Source: Corallococcus sp. AS-1-6
GTDB lineage: Bacteria > Myxococcota > Myxococcia > Myxococcales > Myxococcaceae
DNA: 64,000 bases
Reading direction: 5' to 3'
Assembly: GCF_020037015.1 (NCBI RefSeq)
Contig: NZ_JAIQDE010000036.1
Location: 19,685-83,684, forward strand
The notes below the pieces were generated by a model. That model saw only the letters and a list, made by a program, of their open reading frames with translations, was not told where the DNA came from and searched no databases. The translations under genes were made by a program, and so were the position numbers. Below, piece by piece: positions 25,984-35,539 of this stretch; position 1 is the first letter of the stretch; every line of letters begins with the position of its first letter.

Positions 25984-26883
25984 TCACGCGCTGACGGTCG
26001 TGCGCAACGCCGCGAGGAACCGCCGCACGACCGGCGAGTCCGCCTGGCCGTCGTAGACGAACTCGACGTCGAAGCGGCTGGCGAGCTCGTCGAGCGCGAC
26101 CAGCCGCACCGTGCGCGGGCACATGGGTGAGGTGCTCTCCGGCACGAAGGCGTAACCCATTCCGGCCGCGACGAGCCCGATGAGCGTCGGGATGTCGCTG
26201 CCCACCTGCGCGATCCGCGGCGTGAAGCCTGCCCGCCGGCACTGCTCGAGCAGGAACCGGTGCTGCGCGGAGGAGCGCAGCGGGTCGAACCAGATGAACG
26301 GCGCGCCCGCGAGCTCAGCCAGTCGGCGGGGCGCGCGGACGCGCTGGCCCGGCGTGGACAGCATCGCGAGCACGAACCGATCGCGCAGGAGCCGCAGGCC
26401 CGACAGATGCGGCGCCACGTCCTGCCGCCACGCCATGATGCCGCCGTCGAGCTCGCCGCGTGCGATCGCGGCCGCCTGCTCGGACGACAGCCTGGGCGCG
26501 ATGGACAGCATGACGTCCGGGCAGGTGTCCCGGAAGGCCTTGAGCACGTCCGACACCACCGGCAGCGGGAAGTAGTTCGGCAGCACGCCCAGCCGCAGCT
26601 CGCCAAGCTGGCCGGCCGCGCTGCGCAGCGCACGGTCGCGGCTGGCCTGCAGCTCGGTGAGGATGCGCGTCGCGTCCCGCAGGAAGCTCGCGCCGGCCGC
26701 GGTGAGCGCGACGCCCGTCGAGCGGCGGACCAACAGCGGGGTGCCGATCGCCTCCTCGAGCTCGCGGATCTGCCGGGAGAGCGCGGGCTGTACGATCCCG
26801 ACCGCGCGGGCGCCGGCCATCATGCTGCCGGCCTCGGCGACCGCCACGAAGTAGCGCAGATGGCGCAGTTCGACCTGTCTCAT
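25984..26883 (-). CDS. LysR family transcriptional regulator
   Basis: A 299-aa LysR protein starting MRQVELRHLRYFVAVAEAG at 26883. The HTH is SMMAGARAVGIVQPALSRQIRELEEAIG, and the linker LLVRRSTGVALTAAG is typical. The periplasmic-binding-protein-like effector domain follows (LRLGVLPNYFPLPVV...). It is divergent across 127 bp from the serine dehydratase-like gene, which it probably regulates in response to an amino acid. Confidence 0.92.
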   Translation of the reverse strand: MRQVELRHLRYFVAVAEAGSMMAGARAVGIVQPALSRQIRELEEAIGTPLLVRRSTGVALTAAGASFLRDATRILTELQASRDRALRSAAGQLGELRLGVLPNYFPLPVVSDVLKAFRDTCPDVMLSIAPRLSSEQAAAIARGELDGGIMAWRQDVAPHLSGLRLLRDRFVLAMLSTPGQRVRAPRRLAELAGAPFIWFDPLRSSAQHRFLLEQCRRAGFTPRIAQVGSDIPTLIGLVAAGMGYAFVPESTSPMCPRTVRLVALDELASRFDVEFVYDGQADSPVVRRFLAALRTTVSA

Positions 26884-27010
26884 GGGTATACCTGGAAGGC
26901 ATGGCCTGATGCCTCGAAGGGTATTGGGAAGTATGGGCGGATGGCCGTAGGTTGGCCAGCGATGTGACAACGGTTCGCGCGCCGCGGACGTCTTCCCTCG
27001 ACTCCTCCAC

Positions 27011-27946
27011 ATGCCACTCCATCTCCAGACTCCCTATGTCCGTTCACGAGCAGCGTCCCGCCGGCTCGGCAAGGACGTCCTGCTCAAGCTCGAGGCGATG
27101 CAGCCGTCCGGCTCGTTCAAGCTGCGCGGCGTCGGTGCGGTCTGCGAGGCGCGGCGCGCGGCGGGCGCCCGTCGTTTCGTGTCGTCGTCGGGCGGCAACG
27201 CGGGCATCGCGGTCGCCTATTCGGGGCGCGAGCTCGGCGTGCCCGTGCTCGTCGTCGTCCCGGAGAGCACGTCCACGCGCGCCCGCGACCTCATCCGCCT
27301 CGAAGGCGCGGAGCTGATCGTCCACGGCGCGTCGTGGGCGGAGGCGAACACGTTTGCTCAATCCGTCATCGGCGCTCACGACGCGTTCGTGCACCCGTTC
27401 GACGAACCCCTGTTGTGGCAGGGCCACTCGACGATGGTCGACGAGATGGCGGCGGCCGGACCGAAGCCTGACGCGGTCGTGCTGGCGGTGGGCGGCGGCG
27501 GGCTGCTGTGCGGTGTGCTGGAGGGCATGGCGCGCAATGGCTGGGGCGACGTGCCGGTCGTCGCGGTCGAGACCCGGGGCGCGGACTGCTATGCGCGCTC
27601 GGTCGCGCAGGGGAGGCCCATCGAACTGCCAGCGATTGAGAGCGTCGCCACGTCGCTCGGCGCGAAGCGGCCCTGCGACGCGGCGATGGAGTGGTCAACG
27701 CGCCATGAAATCGAGAACCTCGTCGTGTCCGATGCTGCGGCCGTGGCGGCCTCCCTGCGGTTCCTCGACGAACACCGCATCCTGGTGGAGCCCGCGTGCG
27801 GGGCCTCGCTGGCGGCGCTCGACGCGGCGTCTTCGGTGCTCGCCGCCGCGTCACGCATCGCGGTGATTGTCTGTGGTGGCGTCACGGCGCCGGTGGAGTA
27901 TCTGCAAGCCTTGAGCAGCCGGGACCGGGTGCCTGGAGGAAGCTGA
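27011..27946 (+). CDS. L-serine/L-threonine dehydratase-like PLP enzyme
   Basis: A 311-aa fold-type II PLP enzyme. The N-terminus PLHLQTPYVRSRAASRRLGK and QPSGSFKLRG (Schiff-base Lys37) match the short serine dehydratase family. SSSGGNAGIAVAYSGRELG is the substrate loop and AVGGGGLLCGVLEG is the phosphate-binding glycine loop. These enzymes deaminate serine or threonine to 2-oxo acids plus ammonia. It is divergent from a LysR regulator and 3 bp before a methyltransferase gene, so the two form an operon. Relaxed specificity cannot be excluded. Confidence 0.9.
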   Translation: MPLHLQTPYVRSRAASRRLGKDVLLKLEAMQPSGSFKLRGVGAVCEARRAAGARRFVSSSGGNAGIAVAYSGRELGVPVLVVVPESTSTRARDLIRLEGAELIVHGASWAEANTFAQSVIGAHDAFVHPFDEPLLWQGHSTMVDEMAAAGPKPDAVVLAVGGGGLLCGVLEGMARNGWGDVPVVAVETRGADCYARSVAQGRPIELPAIESVATSLGAKRPCDAAMEWSTRHEIENLVVSDAAAVAASLRFLDEHRILVEPACGASLAALDAASSVLAAASRIAVIVCGGVTAPVEYLQALSSRDRVPGGS

Positions 27947-27949
27947 CGC

Positions 27950-28525
27950 GTGCACGAGTACGATTTGATCGCGGACTGGTATGCGGCCCACCGCGCGGGC
28001 CCCATGGGCGTCCCGGAGGTGACAGCGCTCGCGGCCTCACTGCCCCCCGGTGCCCGGGTGCTGGACGTTGGCTGCGGCACCGGACTGCCGCTGACGCGGG
28101 TGCTGCTGGAGCACGGCTGTCACGTGGTGGGCGTGGACAGCTCGCGCGAGCTGCTGGCGCGATTCCAGGCGAACTTCCCCCACGTACCGGTGGTGTGTGC
28201 GCCCATCCAGTCGACCGCGCTTCAGGAGCGGGCGTTCGACGCCGCGATCTCCTGGGGTGTCCTGTTCCACCTGCGCCACGAGGAGCAGGAGCAGGCGATC
28301 GCCCATATCGCGAGGGCCCTGAGACCCGGCGCCCCGTTCCTCTTCACCTCGGGCGACGCCCACGGCTCCACGGAGGGCGCGCCGATGAACGGCGTGCCGT
28401 TCCGTTATCACTCGTACAGCGCCGACGGGTATCGCGACCTGCTGCGCGCGCACGGGCTCACGCTGGAAGCGACGCACCAGGACCCGGGCGGGAACGTCTA
28501 CTACCTGTCGCGCAAGACGGGCTGA
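27950..28525 (+). CDS. class I SAM-dependent methyltransferase
   Basis: A 191-aa methyltransferase with GTG start at 27950; GGAGGA lies about ten bases upstream, overlapping the end of the dehydratase gene. Motif I is VLDVGCGTGLPLTRVLLEHG, the acidic residue follows in VVGVDSSRELLA, and motif III is in FDAAISWGVLFHLRHEEQ. It matches the Methyltransf_11/25 class. The substrate is unknown; co-transcription with the serine dehydratase suggests a small amino-acid-related acceptor. Confidence 0.9.
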   Translation: MHEYDLIADWYAAHRAGPMGVPEVTALAASLPPGARVLDVGCGTGLPLTRVLLEHGCHVVGVDSSRELLARFQANFPHVPVVCAPIQSTALQERAFDAAISWGVLFHLRHEEQEQAIAHIARALRPGAPFLFTSGDAHGSTEGAPMNGVPFRYHSYSADGYRDLLRAHGLTLEATHQDPGGNVYYLSRKTG

Positions 28526-28655
28526 GGACGGGGGAAGGGCCTGTTTCACGGGAGGGACTCCTCTTCTTGCAAGTCCCGGGGTGACCTGCGGATGCTCGCT
28601 CGACGGGAGGCGCGGCGGAGCGGACCTGGACGGTCCGCTCCCGCGTGTCGAGCGC

Positions 28656-29540
28656 ATGGACCTGGAAGAGTTGCGTGCCTTTGTCGGCGTGGCGGAGACA
28701 GGCTCGTTCCTGGCCGCGGCGGACACGCTGGGGGTGTCGAGGACGACGCTGCGGCGTCGCGTCGAAGCGCTGGAGGCTCGCGCGGGAGTGCCGCTGCTCA
28801 AGAGCACCCGGACGGGCGTGGTGTTGACGGAGGCGGGGGAGGTGCTCGCCCGCCGTGGCCGGCTGATGATGCAGGAGACGAGCGCCCTGGTGGCCTCACT
28901 GCGCGAGGTCGGGCAGGCCCCCGCGGGGCTGTTGCACGTGGTGTTGCCGGTGGGCCTGCCGCCACACCTGCTGTCGCCGCTGTTCGGCCTGCTGCGCGGC
29001 ACCTATCCGCTCCTGCGGGTCCACGCGAGCTTCAGCGACCACCCGCTGGCGGAGCCGCTCGACAACGTGGACCTCGCGGTGCACTTCGGGGAGGACATGC
29101 CCCGGGGCCCCTGGATCTCCCAGGTGGTGCTGCGCGTCCGCGAGCGCCTCTGGGCCAGCGCGGACTACCTGCGGCAGCGCGGCCTGCCGGACTCCGTGGA
29201 GGCCCTGCGCGGCCACGAGCTGTTCTCCTGGCAGGGCCCCGGCGGCGAGCCCTGCCTGTGGCCCCAGCTTCGAGGCCCCGCGTTCCAGGTGGAGCCCGCC
29301 CTCATCTCCACGGACATCCATCTCATCCGGACGTGCTGTCTGGCGGGGCAGGGCATCGGGCTGATCCCCAGCGTGGACCTGGCGGACCCGGGCGAGGCGG
29401 AGGGGACGCTGGTCCCCGTGCTCGCGGACGTCGTGGGGCGTGAGCAGCCGCTGCGCGTGAGCGTCCCGGAGGCGCTCAGCGAGCTGCCGAAGATCCGGCA
29501 GGTGCTCGAAGACATCCGGCGGGCCATCGCGCCGCTGTGA
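28656..29540 (+). CDS. LysR family transcriptional regulator
   Basis: A 294-aa LysR regulator, ATG at 28656 (MDLEELRAFVGVAETGSFL). The HTH AADTLGVSRTTLRRRVEALEARAG and linker STRTGVVLTEAG are clear. The effector domain continues to the end (HLIRTCCLAGQGIGLIPSV). No divergent partner is evident, and it is followed after 108 bp by the CHRD gene on the same strand, so its targets are unknown. Confidence 0.92.
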   Translation: MDLEELRAFVGVAETGSFLAAADTLGVSRTTLRRRVEALEARAGVPLLKSTRTGVVLTEAGEVLARRGRLMMQETSALVASLREVGQAPAGLLHVVLPVGLPPHLLSPLFGLLRGTYPLLRVHASFSDHPLAEPLDNVDLAVHFGEDMPRGPWISQVVLRVRERLWASADYLRQRGLPDSVEALRGHELFSWQGPGGEPCLWPQLRGPAFQVEPALISTDIHLIRTCCLAGQGIGLIPSVDLADPGEAEGTLVPVLADVVGREQPLRVSVPEALSELPKIRQVLEDIRRAIAPL

Positions 29541-29648
29541 GGCGCGCCCGTGGGCGGGAACGGGTCATCGGGTGGCCACCTTTGGCCATCCCCGGCGCCG
29601 GGCGTCCACGCTACGCCATGGGGCCTTCCCGCCGTGTTGGAGCCCGCC

Positions 29649-30281
29649 ATGCGCATCCCGCTGCCCCTGACCCTCGTCCTGACCCTCGGCGCGCTGTCGT
29701 CCCATGCCAAGGACCCCGCGCTCGGCGCGACGACCTTCACCGTCTACGAAGCCTTCCTGAGCCCCGCCCAGGAGCCCGGCGAGGAGTCCGAGACCCCCAA
29801 GCCCCTGCAGAAGAGCCTGGGGGCCACCGCGCCCTCCACGCCGCGCGAGCAGCGCCTGTCCCGGGGCCACGGGGTGCTGCGCTTCTCCAAGGACCTGACC
29901 CGGGCCTACGTGGAGGTGGAGATGACGGGCGTCAACTCCGCCGACATCCTCATGTTCCACATCCACTGCGGCCCGCCGGGCGTCCTGGGCCCGGTGGTGG
30001 TGGACTTCGGGGAGGTGGGCAACCTGGCGAAGACGCTCGCCAACGGGCGCTGGTCCGTGGAGCTGACCAACGCGAACGTCACCTTCATCAAGGACATGAA
30101 GGGCATGAAGTCCGGGCTGCCGGAGAGCTGCCCGGCGGAGCTGGGCTTCCTGGCCCAGACGCGGACCCTGGCTGGACTGGAGTCGCTCGCGCGCAAGGGC
30201 GTGCTCTATTTCAACCTGCACACCAAGGCCCATACCTACTACGGCGAGATGCGCGGGCAGCTCTACGCCGCCCAGCCCTGA
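29649..30281 (+). CDS. exported CHRD-domain protein
   Basis: A 210-aa secreted protein. The signal peptide is MRIPLPLTLVLTLGALSSHA. A CHRD domain spans about 70-205: GHGVLRFSKDLTRAYVEVEM, then SADILMFHIHCGPPGVLGPVVVDF and LYFNLHTKAHTYYGEMRGQL, including the H-x-H-C-G-P and N-x-H-T patterns. CHRD domains occur in chordin and in many bacterial exported proteins; the function is not established. It is convergent with the second sugar dehydrogenase gene, with a strong hairpin between. Confidence 0.9.
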   Translation: MRIPLPLTLVLTLGALSSHAKDPALGATTFTVYEAFLSPAQEPGEESETPKPLQKSLGATAPSTPREQRLSRGHGVLRFSKDLTRAYVEVEMTGVNSADILMFHIHCGPPGVLGPVVVDFGEVGNLAKTLANGRWSVELTNANVTFIKDMKGMKSGLPESCPAELGFLAQTRTLAGLESLARKGVLYFNLHTKAHTYYGEMRGQLYAAQP

Positions 30282-30346
30282 CACGACCCCGGCCGACGCC
30301 GCTGCGTGCGTTCATCGACTTCATCAAATCGACGCGGCCTTGAGGC

Positions 30347-30377
30347 GGCCAGGGCGCGCGTGGAGCGCGCCCTGGCC
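30347..30377. terminator. bidirectional terminator hairpin
   Basis: GGCCAGGGCGCGC, five bases, then GCGCGCCCTGGCC forms a perfect 13-bp stem between convergent stop codons at 30281 and 30388. Confidence 0.8.
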
Positions 30378-30387
30378 TACGGATGCA

Positions 30388-31656
30388 TCACTTCGGCGTG
30401 ACCTTGAGCAGCTTGCCGTTGGTGGCGTCGGTGAGCAGGTAGAGGGCGCCCTCGGGGCCCTGGACCACCTCGCGGATGCGCGCGTCCAGGTCCTTGAGGA
30501 GGTGCTCCTCGCCCACCACGCGGTCGTTGCGCACCATGAGCCGCACCAGCGCCTTGGCGGCCAGACCGCCGATGAACATGTCGTTCTTCCACTCGGGGAA
30601 CAGGGTGCCGGAGTAGAGGGTCATCCCCGAGGGGGCAATCACCGGGTCCCAGTAGTACACGGGCTGCTCCATGCCCGGAGCCTGGGTGCTCTGGTGGATG
30701 GGCGCGCCGGAGTACTCCTCGCCATACCCGATGGTGGGCCAGCCGTAGTCCTTGCCTGCCTCGGGGCGGTTGACCTCGTCACCTCCCTGCGGCCCCATCT
30801 CCACCGTCCACAGTCGGTTCTGGCTGTCGAGCGCCGCGGACAGGACGTTGCGGTGACCGATGGACCAGATCTCCGGCTTCGCCTCCGGGTTGCCCAGGTA
30901 GGGGTTGTCCTGGGGCACGGAGCCGTCGGGGTTGATGCGGACCACCTTGCCGAAGTGGCTCTTCACGTCCTGGGCCTGGACACGGCCCGCGAGGATGGAG
31001 CGCTCGCCGAGCGTGACGAACAGCTTGCCGTCCGGGGTGAACACCATCCGTCCCCCGGAGTGCTGCGTCGACTCGAGCGTGGGCATCATGCGGAAGATGA
31101 CCTGGACGTTCTCCACGCGAGGCTGCGCTTCATCCACGAGCCGCGCGCGCGCCACCGCCAGCCCGTTGCCGCCCTGGCGGGGCTCGGAGTAGGTCCAGTA
31201 GATGAGCTGGCTCTGGGCGTAGTCCGGGCCCACCTCCACGTCGAGCAGGCCGCCCTGACCGCGTGCGTCCACGGCGGGCAGGCCGCTGACGGCGCGCGAC
31301 TTCGCGCCCTGCTGCGTGACGATGTAGAGCGAGCCGGTGGCCTTCTCCGTCACCAGCATGCGCTGGTCGGGCAGGAAGGCGATGGCCCAGGGGTTCCTGA
31401 AGCCAGAGGCAAGCTCGGTGACCTGGAGGGGCGTCTTCGTCTGGATGGCGGGGACGCGCGTCTGCCCTGGGAAGGCAGGCGTGAACTCGGGCACGTTGGG
31501 CGGGCCCTGCGGAACCGGCGGACCGCTGGGGAGCGGCTCCTCCGGGACGCCTGAGTCCTGCTGCGAGGCGCCCGAGTCCGGCGACGTGGGTTCTGGATCC
31601 TCACTGCAACCGACGAGGAGGGTAGCGACGATGAGAGGCATTGAGAGCAGGCGCAT
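30388..31656 (-). CDS. PQQ-type sugar dehydrogenase lipoprotein
   Basis: A 422-aa lipoprotein. The start at 31656 has AGGAG upstream; lipobox L-V-G-C is followed by a Pro/Ser/Glu-rich tether. The propeller is the glucose/sorbosone dehydrogenase type: LASGFRNPWAIAFLPDQRMLVTEK, GQGGLLDVEVGPDYA, HSGGRMVFTPDGKLFVTLGE, SIGHRNVLSAALD, PQGGDEVNRPEAGKDYGWP. Here it is a stand-alone catalytic domain, unlike the 979-aa protein at 16914. It probably oxidises aldoses in the periplasm with pyrroloquinoline quinone; cofactor supply genes are not in the window. Confidence 0.93.
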   Translation of the reverse strand: MRLLSMPLIVATLLVGCSEDPEPTSPDSGASQQDSGVPEEPLPSGPPVPQGPPNVPEFTPAFPGQTRVPAIQTKTPLQVTELASGFRNPWAIAFLPDQRMLVTEKATGSLYIVTQQGAKSRAVSGLPAVDARGQGGLLDVEVGPDYAQSQLIYWTYSEPRQGGNGLAVARARLVDEAQPRVENVQVIFRMMPTLESTQHSGGRMVFTPDGKLFVTLGERSILAGRVQAQDVKSHFGKVVRINPDGSVPQDNPYLGNPEAKPEIWSIGHRNVLSAALDSQNRLWTVEMGPQGGDEVNRPEAGKDYGWPTIGYGEEYSGAPIHQSTQAPGMEQPVYYWDPVIAPSGMTLYSGTLFPEWKNDMFIGGLAAKALVRLMVRNDRVVGEEHLLKDLDARIREVVQGPEGALYLLTDATNGKLLKVTPK

Positions 31657-31694
31657 GCGACTCACTCCTGGGGGAAGAGGGGTAATCATGAATA

Positions 31695-33167
31695 TCAGGC
31701 TTTAGGGCCGAACCATCGGGTCAGGGCCTCGGGCAGCCCCTGGTCCGTGCCCTCGCCCACCCACGCGACGTGTCCGTCCGGCCGGATCAGCACCGCGACG
31801 GGCGCCGCGACCGCGCCGAGAACGGGCAGCTCCCACGCCCCCGTGTAGCGCGCCGTCACGCTCCGAACCCGGTCCGCCCAGGGCGTGATGTCGAGCGTGG
31901 CGGGCCCGCCCAGGTCGAGCAGCACGGGCCGCGCGTCGTGCAGCAGGTGGAACACGCGCCGGGGGCCGTCGTCGGTGATCAGGTCGAGGTCCGGCATGCG
32001 GCGCCCGAGCAGCGGGTGTCCGCTTCCCAGGTCGTAGTGGACGTCCAACCCAGACATCATCGCCGCGTACTGCTTGCGGGGTTCGTCCATCCGCAGCAGT
32101 TCGGTCAGCGTCTCGCGCACGGCGTCCATCCGCGCGTCACCGCGGCTCAGCGCGGTCTGCGCCATGGTCTTGCGCAGCGCACGGGCCGCGACGGGGTGGC
32201 GCTCGGCCTGGTACGTGTCGAGCAGTGTTTCCGGCGAGACGCCGCGCACGACCTGGGCCAGCTTCCACCCCAGGTTCACGGCATCCTGCACGCCGAGGTT
32301 GAGCCCCTGTCCGCCCATCGGCGAGTGGATGTGGGCCGCGTCGCCGGCCAGGAGCACCCGCCGGTCCCGGTAGGACGCCGCCTGCCGTGTCATGTCGGTG
32401 AACCTCGAGAGGTACGTGGCGCCGCGCAGGCCGTAGTCCGTCCCGTAGAGCGCGATGAGCGCCTCGCGAAGGACCTGGAGGGTCGGCGCGTCACCCGTGA
32501 CGACCTGCTCCTCTCTCAGCACGACGCCCACGCGGCCGTCCTCCATCTTGCCCATGGCGTAGGTGCCCTTCTCATCCCGGCGGATGCCGAACGCCGGAGT
32601 TCCGGTCATCTCGACCTCGGCGATGAGGTAGCTGATGGACGCGTCCCACCCCGGGAACCCGATGCCCGCCGCCTTGCGCACGAGGCTGCGCCCTCCGTCG
32701 CACCCGACGAGGTACTTCGCCCGCAGCGCGCGGCCGTCGGACAGCTCGACGTCGACGCCCGTGTCGTCCTGCGCGAAGCCCGTCACCTCGCACCCCCGGT
32801 AGATGGGCACCGCCAGCTCACCCACCCACTCCGCGAGGATGCGCTCGAAGCGCTCCTGCAAGAGCGCGAGCCCATGGTTGTGGCGCGTCGGGAAGTCGCT
32901 GAGGTCCAGCGGCGCCTGCCCGAACGCGACGTTCTGGACCGCTTGCCCTTGCGAGGTGAAGCGCTCCACGACCCCGCGCTGGTCGAGCACCTCCAGGCTG
33001 CGAGCGTGCAGGCCGCGCGAGCGAGAGCCGGCGACCTCCTGACTGGCGCGACGCTCGACGATGGCCACGTCCACCCGCGCCAGAGCCAGCTCCGCCGCCA
33101 GCATCAGCCCGGTCGGGCCTCCTCCCGCGATCACCACTGCGTGCCGCGTCACCCCGTTCGTGTGCAT
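31695..33167 (-). CDS. FAD-dependent aromatic monooxygenase
   Basis: A 490-aa flavoprotein of the PheA/TfdB (FAD_binding_3) class. The start at 33167 has GGGAGG upstream. Motifs in order are the Rossmann fingerprint VVIAGGGPTGLMLAAELALA, the DG motif region YLVGCDGGRSLVRKAAGI, and the GD motif RVLLAGDAAHIHSPMGGQGL. A thioredoxin-like C-terminal domain (VLIRPDGHVAWVGEG) is typical of the phenol-hydroxylase group. It hydroxylates an aromatic or polyketide-like substrate with NAD(P)H and O2. It lies on the same strand as the glycosyltransferase gene, 139 bp downstream of it. Confidence 0.93.
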   Translation of the reverse strand: MHTNGVTRHAVVIAGGGPTGLMLAAELALARVDVAIVERRASQEVAGSRSRGLHARSLEVLDQRGVVERFTSQGQAVQNVAFGQAPLDLSDFPTRHNHGLALLQERFERILAEWVGELAVPIYRGCEVTGFAQDDTGVDVELSDGRALRAKYLVGCDGGRSLVRKAAGIGFPGWDASISYLIAEVEMTGTPAFGIRRDEKGTYAMGKMEDGRVGVVLREEQVVTGDAPTLQVLREALIALYGTDYGLRGATYLSRFTDMTRQAASYRDRRVLLAGDAAHIHSPMGGQGLNLGVQDAVNLGWKLAQVVRGVSPETLLDTYQAERHPVAARALRKTMAQTALSRGDARMDAVRETLTELLRMDEPRKQYAAMMSGLDVHYDLGSGHPLLGRRMPDLDLITDDGPRRVFHLLHDARPVLLDLGGPATLDITPWADRVRSVTARYTGAWELPVLGAVAAPVAVLIRPDGHVAWVGEGTDQGLPEALTRWFGPKA

Positions 33168-33306
33168 TCCAGCCTCCCGTTCCTGAAGCGAAACGGGCGA
33201 TGGTGGAGCACGGCCGGGGGGGCTTGCGGCAACACCCGGGGTCTGGCATCTGCTTGCAGTGGAAAGAGACACGGGCGCCGCGAGGCCGGTTGCCCCGGGG
33301 CCTGCA

Positions 33307-34572
33307 TCAGGTCGATGCCCGCCGGGTGTGCCGCTCCGAATGCGCCTGTTCGATGAGCTGGACTGCGCGCGCGGCTCCATCCTCCGCGCGGATGCGTTCA
33401 CCCAGCGCCGCGGCCCGGGCCACGACCGCCGGGGACCTCGCCGAGCGGATGGCCTCCGCGAGCCGTTCGGCGGTCAGCGACTTCTGGGGGACGGGCTGGG
33501 GCCCTACGCCCGCCCGCTGGACGATGTGTCCCCAGAAGGGCTGGTCGCCAAGAAAGGGGCAGATGACGGTGGGCTTGCCCGCGCGCAATCCCGCCATCGT
33601 GGAGCCTGCCCCGCCGTGATGCACCACCGTGCTCATCCGAGGGAACAACCCGTCATGTGGCGCGGACTCCAGCATGAAGATGCTGGGTGGGAGCGCGTCC
33701 GCCTTCAGGCCGCCCCAGCCCGATGCCAGCACCGCGCGCTCGCCGGTCAACGCCACGGCCTTCAGGACGGTGGCGGCACGAGAGGCGGCGTGCGCCGCGC
33801 CCATGCTGCCGAAGCCCACGTAGACGGGAGGAGGCCCCGCTTCGAGGAACGCTTGGAGCCCGGCGGGCGGAGTCCACAGGTGCGCCTCGTCGAGGAACCA
33901 GCAGCCCGTCACCTGTGCCTGGGGAGGCCAGTCGGCGGGGCGCGGCAGCAGATGCTCGCTGTATGCGTACAGCGCGGGGACCGCGGAGCCATCGGCCTTC
34001 TTCATGGGGTCCGCGAAGCGTGAACGCGGCGCGAGTCCCAGCGTCTTCACGCGGAAGTCATTGGTCGCGCCGGCCCAGACCGCGTTGGCCAATGACAGGA
34101 GCTGGTAGCTGAGGGCGTTGAGCCAACCCCCGAGTCGAAACCCCGGCACCATCGGCACCGGGAACTCGCGCGTCCGGGTCAGCGGCAGCGGCATCGCCAG
34201 CAGCTCGACGGCCCCGAGCTTCTCCGCGATGTGGTGACTTCCAAGCGCCTTGGAGTGGTACACGAGCACGTCCGGCTCCAGCTCCCGCGCCGCTCGCCAC
34301 TCGTCCTCCATGCCCGCCCGGACGATGGCGCCGAACCCCTTGAACAGCCGCCGCTGCTCGGTGCGTGTCGGGGCGCGCAGCACCGCCTCCGTCAGCTCCA
34401 GCACGGCATTGTCCATGTGCGCGTATGGAATGCCGTGGCGCTCCACCATGCCTCGGAAACCGGTGGGCGTGCAGAGCGCCACGACATGGCCACGCGCCTT
34501 CAGGGCCTTGGCGAGCGCGACGAAAGGCTGAACGTCACCTCGGGTACCGTAGGTGGAGATGAGCACGCGCAT
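33307..34572 (-). CDS. UGT/MGT-type glycosyltransferase
   Basis: A 421-aa GT-B glycosyltransferase of the family 1 type. The N-terminus MRVLISTYGTRGDVQPFVAL is the classic G-T-R-G-D-V-x-P acceptor-domain motif. The donor domain has PPPVYVGFGSMGA and the signature VVHHGGAGSTMAGLRAGKPTVICPFLGDQPFWG. Such enzymes glycosylate macrolides, sterols or other hydrophobic acceptors. The FAD monooxygenase gene follows on the same strand, which may point to tailoring or detoxification of an aromatic compound. Confidence 0.93.
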   Translation of the reverse strand: MRVLISTYGTRGDVQPFVALAKALKARGHVVALCTPTGFRGMVERHGIPYAHMDNAVLELTEAVLRAPTRTEQRRLFKGFGAIVRAGMEDEWRAARELEPDVLVYHSKALGSHHIAEKLGAVELLAMPLPLTRTREFPVPMVPGFRLGGWLNALSYQLLSLANAVWAGATNDFRVKTLGLAPRSRFADPMKKADGSAVPALYAYSEHLLPRPADWPPQAQVTGCWFLDEAHLWTPPAGLQAFLEAGPPPVYVGFGSMGAAHAASRAATVLKAVALTGERAVLASGWGGLKADALPPSIFMLESAPHDGLFPRMSTVVHHGGAGSTMAGLRAGKPTVICPFLGDQPFWGHIVQRAGVGPQPVPQKSLTAERLAEAIRSARSPAVVARAAALGERIRAEDGAARAVQLIEQAHSERHTRRAST

Positions 34573-34813
34573 GGAGACCCCACACCGGAGCTTGTCCGCT
34601 GCAAGGTGGCGGCCCGACCACCGAGGAACCTGTGCGTGCCAGGAGCGCGACGCACACCCTTCGAGATGTGTCGCCAGTGTCTCATGGCGCTGATGCGGAT
34701 GCGTGGCTTTTCGCCGCGCGGATGAGCGCGATGTCGATTCCCTGCAACGCCGCCTTCCGGCGTGTCTCCTCCCCATGGGGCCATTTCCCCCTGTGGATTT
34801 TCGTGAGGACGAC

Positions 34814-35404
34814 ATGAAGACGGCGACGTGTTTCCTGGTGATGCTCTCCCTGCTGGCGGTGGGGTGCGGCAGCTCCAACGAGGGTGACGGCGGTGGCGAC
34901 GACGGCGGTGGTGGCGGCGGCGCCGCGCTCCAGTGCTCCGCCATCGGCTGGTGCACGACGTGGGAGTCGGACCACGAGGTCGTGACGAATGCGCCGCCCC
35001 TGACGGGTGGCGCGCTGACCGATGGCCTCTACCGCACGGAGCGGGGCTATGGCTTCAGGGAGGCCATGCTCATCCAGGGGAAGTCCGTCCTCCTCATCGG
35101 GGGGAGCTGGAGCAACTTCGTGGGCACCTGGAAGACGGAGGGCGAGAAGCTCATCGTCTCCGTGAGCCGCAGTTGCAGCGACGCCTCCGACGAATCGATG
35201 ACGGCGACGTTCACCTACGCCTTCGCCGTCAAGGGCGAGGAGCTCTACACCCAGGAGCTGGACCGCACCAACATGCCCATCGTGGGCTGGCGCAAGGTGC
35301 GCTCGCTCTGCGAGGAGAGCGCCTCGTTCAACTGCAAGGTGCTCAACTGCGCCTGCGTCGTCACGACGGACAAGCCGCTCACGGGGCAGTCGAGCTGCTC
35401 CTGA
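34814..35404 (+). CDS. lipoprotein of unknown function
   Basis: A 196-aa lipoprotein; ATG at 34814, TGAGGA upstream. Signal MKTATCFLVMLSLLAVGC has lipobox A-V-G-C. A Gly/Asp-rich linker follows, then about 150 residues with several cysteines (CSAIGWCTTWE, SCSDASDES, CEESASFNCKVLNCACVV), suggesting disulfides. The strands around MLIQGKSVLLIGGSWSNFVGTWK suggest a beta-sandwich. No family is recognised. It is divergent from the glycosyltransferase gene. Confidence 0.8.
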   Translation: MKTATCFLVMLSLLAVGCGSSNEGDGGGDDGGGGGGAALQCSAIGWCTTWESDHEVVTNAPPLTGGALTDGLYRTERGYGFREAMLIQGKSVLLIGGSWSNFVGTWKTEGEKLIVSVSRSCSDASDESMTATFTYAFAVKGEELYTQELDRTNMPIVGWRKVRSLCEESASFNCKVLNCACVVTTDKPLTGQSSCS

Positions 35405-35539
35405 GTCGTCATCCGGCGGGCCGGGGACGCGCCGGTACGGGCCTGCCCCGGCCCGTCGTGGCAGACTCGGTGCCGGGTGCGTGGAATAGGAGGGCCGCTG
35501 TTCCGTCACCTCGCGGGCGTGATGCAGGGAGGGACAGGA

